Shown here: positions 31,095 through 34,500 of the stretch, one piece after another
How positions within the stretch are numbered: the stretch's first letter is position 1
Layout of the letters: the number at the start of each line of letters is the position of its first letter
Assembly: GCA_944359625.1 (NCBI GenBank)
Contig: CALVSW010000014.1
Span: 1 to 34,500 of the forward strand
Direction: 5' to 3'
DNA: 34,500 nt
DNA from: an uncultured Bacilli bacterium
GTDB lineage: Bacteria; Bacillota_I; Bacilli_A; RF39; UBA660
Notes under the pieces: generated by a model
Told to the model about the DNA's origin: nothing
Databases searched by the model: none
Seen by the model: the letters and a program-made list of their open reading frames with translations, nothing else
Position numbers and translations under genes: made by a program

Positions 31095-31358
31095 TTACTT
31101 TCTTTTTTTAGTAAGTTTGTATGATTTTTCATAATGTTTAGCTAAAGCACTATTATTCATAAATACTATATTATTTTTAGCTTCAAAAGTTGGTACTAAA
31201 GATCCTTGTATAAATACTCTATCAATTCCATTAAAATAAATATTAAAATCTATATTTGGATTATCTCTTTCTACAAGTATAAAATCTTTAATTTGATTTG
31301 GATTTTCTATATCATAAGTTACAATATAACTTCCAACGTATAAATATTTATTATTCAT
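31095..31358 (-). CDS. Small conserved-looking protein, unrecognised
   Basis: An 87-residue protein, soluble, starting MNNKYLYVGSYIVTYDIENP. It has a beta-rich middle (FNIYFNGIDRVFIQGSLVPT) and a basic C-terminus. AGAGGAG stands nine bases before ATG and a hairpin follows the stop, so it is a real gene, but I cannot assign a family. Confidence 0.7.
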   Translation of the reverse strand: MNNKYLYVGSYIVTYDIENPNQIKDFILVERDNPNIDFNIYFNGIDRVFIQGSLVPTFEAKNNIVFMNNSALAKHYEKSYKLTKKRK

Positions 31359-31493
31359 ATTAAAATCTCCTCTTCTTAAATATTTATTATATAATATTAA
31401 TTAATAATTACAATATATATTAAACATAATAGACATTACTTGATACTTTTATATCATACAAATGTTATATTTTTATAAAAGGTTATATTTGAA

Positions 31494-32291
31494 TTATTTA
31501 ATTACATCTTTATATTTTTCTTTATATTTTTCATAATCTTCTTCAGAAATAAGATACAATTTTTTAGCTTGTATAGCACAATTCATAATAAATTTTTTAT
31601 CTTTAGTTGCTACTACTTTATCTATTAGTTTATCCATATTTAAATCTTCATTGACAGCACTTATAAGTTCTAATAAATAGTAAGCATCTCTTTTTTCGAT
31701 AAAATAATCTTCTATAAGAGTAAAATCTTTTTTTCTTTTATTATAATTAAAAGCTAATCGCCATAAAGCTTCTCTTTTATCTTCTTTAATACCTACTTTA
31801 ACTAAATCATTAAATTTTTCTTGATCTATATTTGGTGGTAAATATACACATATATATTGAGTTATAAAATTTAATAATTCTAAATCATTCATTTTTTTAC
31901 AATAATTTATATATACTGAATTATTTATTAAAAGATCATATAACTTTTTATATCTAGGACCACTATCTCTTATTTTCTTCTTTTCTTTTAACAAACTATT
32001 ATATCTATTTTGAGCAAATTCTATAATTTCTTGGCTATTTCCTTTATTATCGATTATCCCTTTTAAAATATCTATAAGATAATCTGAGTTACTATTTCTA
32101 TTTATTTCAATTTCATCCATTTCAATAGGTACATTTTTTATAATATCTTTGACATCTGCTAGTAATTTATTAAGTTCTATTACTTCTTTTTTACTAAATT
32201 TACTTTTATCTATATTTTCTAATAATTCTACTAATTTATCACTATTAATAATACGATTTATATATTTATAAACAATATTTACTAAATCCAT
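31494..32291 (-). CDS. Unrecognised helical protein
   Basis: A 265-residue soluble, highly charged, predominantly helical protein. The second half has repeated pairs of helices reminiscent of HEAT/TPR-like solenoids (REALWRLAFNYNKRKKDFTL, then DYFIEKRDAYYLLELISAVN, DKLIDKVVATKDKKFIMNCA), so protein-protein binding is likely. No enzymatic motif. AGAGGTG precedes ATG. A single gene with unrelated neighbours; possible accessory gene. Confidence 0.7.
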   Translation of the reverse strand: MDLVNIVYKYINRIINSDKLVELLENIDKSKFSKKEVIELNKLLADVKDIIKNVPIEMDEIEINRNSNSDYLIDILKGIIDNKGNSQEIIEFAQNRYNSLLKEKKKIRDSGPRYKKLYDLLINNSVYINYCKKMNDLELLNFITQYICVYLPPNIDQEKFNDLVKVGIKEDKREALWRLAFNYNKRKKDFTLIEDYFIEKRDAYYLLELISAVNEDLNMDKLIDKVVATKDKKFIMNCAIQAKKLYLISEEDYEKYKEKYKDVIK

Positions 32292-32485
32292 ATAACACCT
32301 CTAATTACAAATATTTTATCATAATTATAGATATATTTAAATTTAACTATAAATTGGAACAGATAAAAAAATTATAAAACATTTAAAATAATATCTTTTG
32401 TCGATGGTTTAACACTTTTATTATTTTATTTAGAGATAAACCAAAATAAATAGTTTATATCATTAATAATCTTATTGATTTTTTT

Positions 32486-32517
32486 ACAAAAAAATCAATT
32501 CTAATTTAGAACTGATT
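32486..32517 (-). terminator. Terminator of the gene at 32548
   Basis: Minus strand AATCAGTTCT (32517-32508) - 5 nt - AGAATTGATT (32502-32493) with one G-T pair, followed by T. Between it and the gene at 32291, at about 32340-32460, I see only AT-rich sequence. Confidence 0.85.
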
Positions 32518-32547
32518 AACTAATTATTATTAAATTTTTTTTAAATA

Positions 32548-33363
32548 TTAATTATTTACTCTTTTAGTAAGACTTTTAATTTTTTGTTTTTCTTCTGAGT
32601 TATTATACCAGTCGTTACATAATTTTGAAACTTGTTCATATAAATAATTACCATCTCCAGATGATAAAATTCTATTTATTTGCTCTTGCAATTCATTAAT
32701 ATAACTTCTCATATCTTTTAATATTTTTTTCTTTGTAAATTTTTTTCTTAAAAGTGATACAAAATACGAGAAATTATTATTTTTACATATACAACCAGTC
32801 GCTTCACCATTTGAATAATCAAGTCCTAAATCTATTGAAGGCATTACTTCAATAGTTTCATTGCGTTGTAATTTGTTATAAATCGGTTCTGATTTTGTTT
32901 GTACTATAACAATTTTATTATTTTCTATTAAATTTTTGATTTCTTTTTTAGTTAATATAGAATCATATTTAATTTTAGTATCTTCTGCGACTGCAATTAT
33001 GTATTTTACTTGATATAATTGTTCCCAACAATCAAAACTTTTTCCATGACCTTCACTAGCCAAATCTTTAAAAGTCATATAAGTACCTATTTCCATAAAA
33101 CGATTATATTTATTATTTTTCATTTTTGATATTATATTTAAATAATCTTCATCATTAAGTATAATACTATAAACTTCAGAAATAAAATTATAAAATTCAT
33201 CATCTGACAAATTTTCAAAGTTTCTATTTATAAAATTTTCTAATATATTTACATTTCTTTTTAATTCTTTTTGAAATGTTTTTAAAATATCTTCTTCATC
33301 TGTTCTACCTATATAAGCATATGTAGAATCTTCTAATTTTACATCAATTAAGTCAACAAACAT
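32548..33363 (-). CDS. Unrecognised protein with helical C-terminus
   Basis: A 271-residue soluble protein. The first part is helical and acidic (YAYIGRTDEEDILKTFQKEL); a central segment FDCWEQLYQVKYIIAVAEDT-KIKYDSIL is alpha/beta; a patch with DYSNGEATGCICKNNNFSYF holds two Cys. The C-terminal helices look like coiled coil (KKILKDMRSYINELQEQINR). No family recognised. The ATG at 33363 is chosen because AAGGAG lies seven bases upstream; a longer reading from 33399 lacks one. Accessory-looking single gene. Confidence 0.7.
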   Translation of the reverse strand: MFVDLIDVKLEDSTYAYIGRTDEEDILKTFQKELKRNVNILENFINRNFENLSDDEFYNFISEVYSIILNDEDYLNIISKMKNNKYNRFMEIGTYMTFKDLASEGHGKSFDCWEQLYQVKYIIAVAEDTKIKYDSILTKKEIKNLIENNKIVIVQTKSEPIYNKLQRNETIEVMPSIDLGLDYSNGEATGCICKNNNFSYFVSLLRKKFTKKKILKDMRSYINELQEQINRILSSGDGNYLYEQVSKLCNDWYNNSEEKQKIKSLTKRVNN

Positions 33364-33546
33364 AAATTTTCTCCTTTTTAATAATAAATTATTATACATA
33401 TTTTTATGAAAATTTAAACATTTTATTTAAACATAAGTTTTCTTTTATAATTTATTCATTAAATATCGCTTTAACTTAAAGATATCCATTATTTATTTAA
33501 ATTGTATTATATCCATTGTATTTGATTATCAATTTGTACTATGTGT

Positions 33547-34329
33547 TTATTTTAAATTTCGTACTCTAGAATACCCTTGTTCTAATTTTTTAACAAAATT
33601 TTCCGGAATTTTTTGTTTTGCTTGTTCGATTATTGCTTTATCAATTCCAAATAAAGCTTCAGCCATCGAGCCAACAATACATGCATTAGTATCGGTATCT
33701 CCACCAAAAGTAATTATCTTAATAACAGCTTCTTCATAACTATTAGATGTAAAAAGGGCGTATAAACAATTATCTATCGTTTTATAACAAGTACTATTAA
33801 ATTTTTCAAATGGAGAATATATATAATTCAATTTTAATATTTCAATTATTTTTTCTTTTTGATAGCCTTTTCTTGCTAAATAAATTATTTGAGCAACTAT
33901 TGTTGCACATTTAATCGCTTCTTCGGAATTATGAGATGGAATTGTAGCTAGCTTGGCATTTGCAATTACCTTGTTTTTCGAATCAAATAAGTATCCAACA
34001 GGAGAAATTCTCATCATAGCGCCATTTCCATTACTATTACCAACTTCATTATTATTTACCCATTTAACGAATCTAGGAGAAAAGGTACTTTTAAAATAGG
34101 GCCTAAAATTAGGCCTATATTCTTTGTATTCATTAGCATATTTTTTCAAATAGTATTCGTAATTTCTATCATTTAAAATAGCATCTAAAATTGCAACTGT
34201 TAAAATTGTATCATCACTAAAAAAACTATCTTTTAAAATGAGAGTATCCAATGCTATATGAGAAACTTTTTTCACTTGTCCAAATTCATATAATGATCCT
34301 GCTAAGTCTCCTATAATTGCACCCCACAT
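33547..34329 (-). CDS. ADP-ribosylglycohydrolase (DraG family)
   Basis: A 260-residue enzyme of normal family length. GAIIGDLAGSLYEF (residues 3-16) opens the fold; FSDDTILTVAILDAI (about 36-50) is the SDDT metal-binding motif; NGNGAMMRISPVGYLF holds the substrate loop; and ITFGGDTDTNACIVGSMAEA (about 207-226) is the GGDTDT(N) metal-binding motif. These bind two Mg or Mn ions and remove ADP-ribose from proteins or other targets. It most resembles small single-domain DraG-like enzymes of gut anaerobes. AAGGAGG stands eight bases before ATG. It lies next to a group II intron end. Confidence 0.95.
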   Translation of the reverse strand: MWGAIIGDLAGSLYEFGQVKKVSHIALDTLILKDSFFSDDTILTVAILDAILNDRNYEYYLKKYANEYKEYRPNFRPYFKSTFSPRFVKWVNNNEVGNSNGNGAMMRISPVGYLFDSKNKVIANAKLATIPSHNSEEAIKCATIVAQIIYLARKGYQKEKIIEILKLNYIYSPFEKFNSTCYKTIDNCLYALFTSNSYEEAVIKIITFGGDTDTNACIVGSMAEALFGIDKAIIEQAKQKIPENFVKKLEQGYSRVRNLK

Positions 34330-34426
34330 AAGCTAATCCTCCTTTTTTTAAATTACCTATATTAATTCGTAATTATTTTTTAAATAAATTTATTATTATG
34401 AACGTATTAATATAAATAAAAGTATA

Positions 34427-34500
34427 ATCGAGTAGAGGAAAATAAATAGATTATTTTGCCCCTCTCACACCACCGTACGTACGGTTCGCGTATACGGCGG
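34427..34500 (-). mobile_element. Group II intron, 3' end (domains V and VI)
   Basis: On the minus strand, read from 34500: a domain V hairpin whose lower stem is nine base pairs (ACCGCCGTA with TACGGTGGT; the first A lies just beyond the window) with a two-base CG bulge, a short upper stem and a loop. It is followed by GTGAGAGGGGC and a domain VI hairpin (AGAGG, AAAATAA with TTTATTTT, CCTCT), ending ACTCGAT at 34427. This is the typical 3' end of bacterial group II introns of the IIB-type. The intron and any reverse transcriptase it carries lie beyond the window. The 5' exon is therefore not visible, and the 3' exon is the intergenic DNA at 34330-34426. Confidence 0.85.

Noticed and set aside
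32292-32547. Structured RNA in the gap between two unknown genes
   Set aside because: Apart from the terminator at 32486-32517 I found only AT-rich sequence with weak pairings and no conserved RNA motif.

Overview
The window is very AT-rich DNA (by eye well under about 30% G+C) using the standard code, with TGG for Trp and TGA as stop. It encodes a spore-forming Gram-positive. SpoIVA, a SpoIIIAH-like protein, GerE, a GerM-like protein, a GerA/GerC/GerB set, HU and a CIRCE-controlled Hsp20 point to Firmicutes, probably an uncultured gut member of the Bacilli/Mollicutes-related lineages. That placement is inference; no rRNA gene is present.

Layout. (1) 1-664 carries almost no genes. It holds an AAY-codon-rich repeat resembling the template repeat (TR) of a diversity-generating retroelement (DGR), then an intrinsic terminator and the 5' part of a variable-repeat (VR) cassette. 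(2) 662-10055 behaves as one integrated accessory element of about 9.4 kb. Its left and right junctions (attL- and attR-like) share the trinucleotide GTG, and removing it rejoins the split VR cassette. It carries an orphan T-box leader, a phosphoesterase, a DUF4143-type ATPase, AbiEi with a destroyed AbiEii, serine-recombinase remnants and an ABC-2 exporter operon, all on the minus strand. (3) 10056-20818 is host-like: a hybrid histidine kinase, an acyl-CoA synthetase operon, then a plus-strand sporulation/germination block (SpoIIIAH-like, GerE, GerM-like, GerAA, GerAC, GerAB). Two more VR cassettes sit at 12045-12230 and 20611-20793. (4) 20817-31358 is mostly minus-strand housekeeping and envelope genes: ribosome recycling factor, thioredoxin-fold proteins, tRNA-Arg, LiaF-like and DUF4097-like proteins, an RsmA/Erm-type methylase, Hsp20, HU and SpoIVA. 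(5) 31494-34329 holds two unrecognised proteins and an ADP-ribosylglycohydrolase, and the window ends inside the 3' end of a group II intron.

The standout is the repeat family. Four copies share a GC-rich core of about 113 bp encoding the end of a ligand-binding domain (WSMSP...GLRPVINL) of the kind DGRs diversify. The copy at 173-285 has AAC/AAT at nearly every variable codon; the others carry substitutions mostly at those adenines, the classic signature of adenine-specific mutagenic retrohoming. The cassettes have no promoter and no N-terminal gene, most of their edges lie against intrinsic terminators, and one served as the integration site of the 9.4-kb element. No reverse transcriptase gene of DGR type is present; it would have to lie to the left or elsewhere in the genome.
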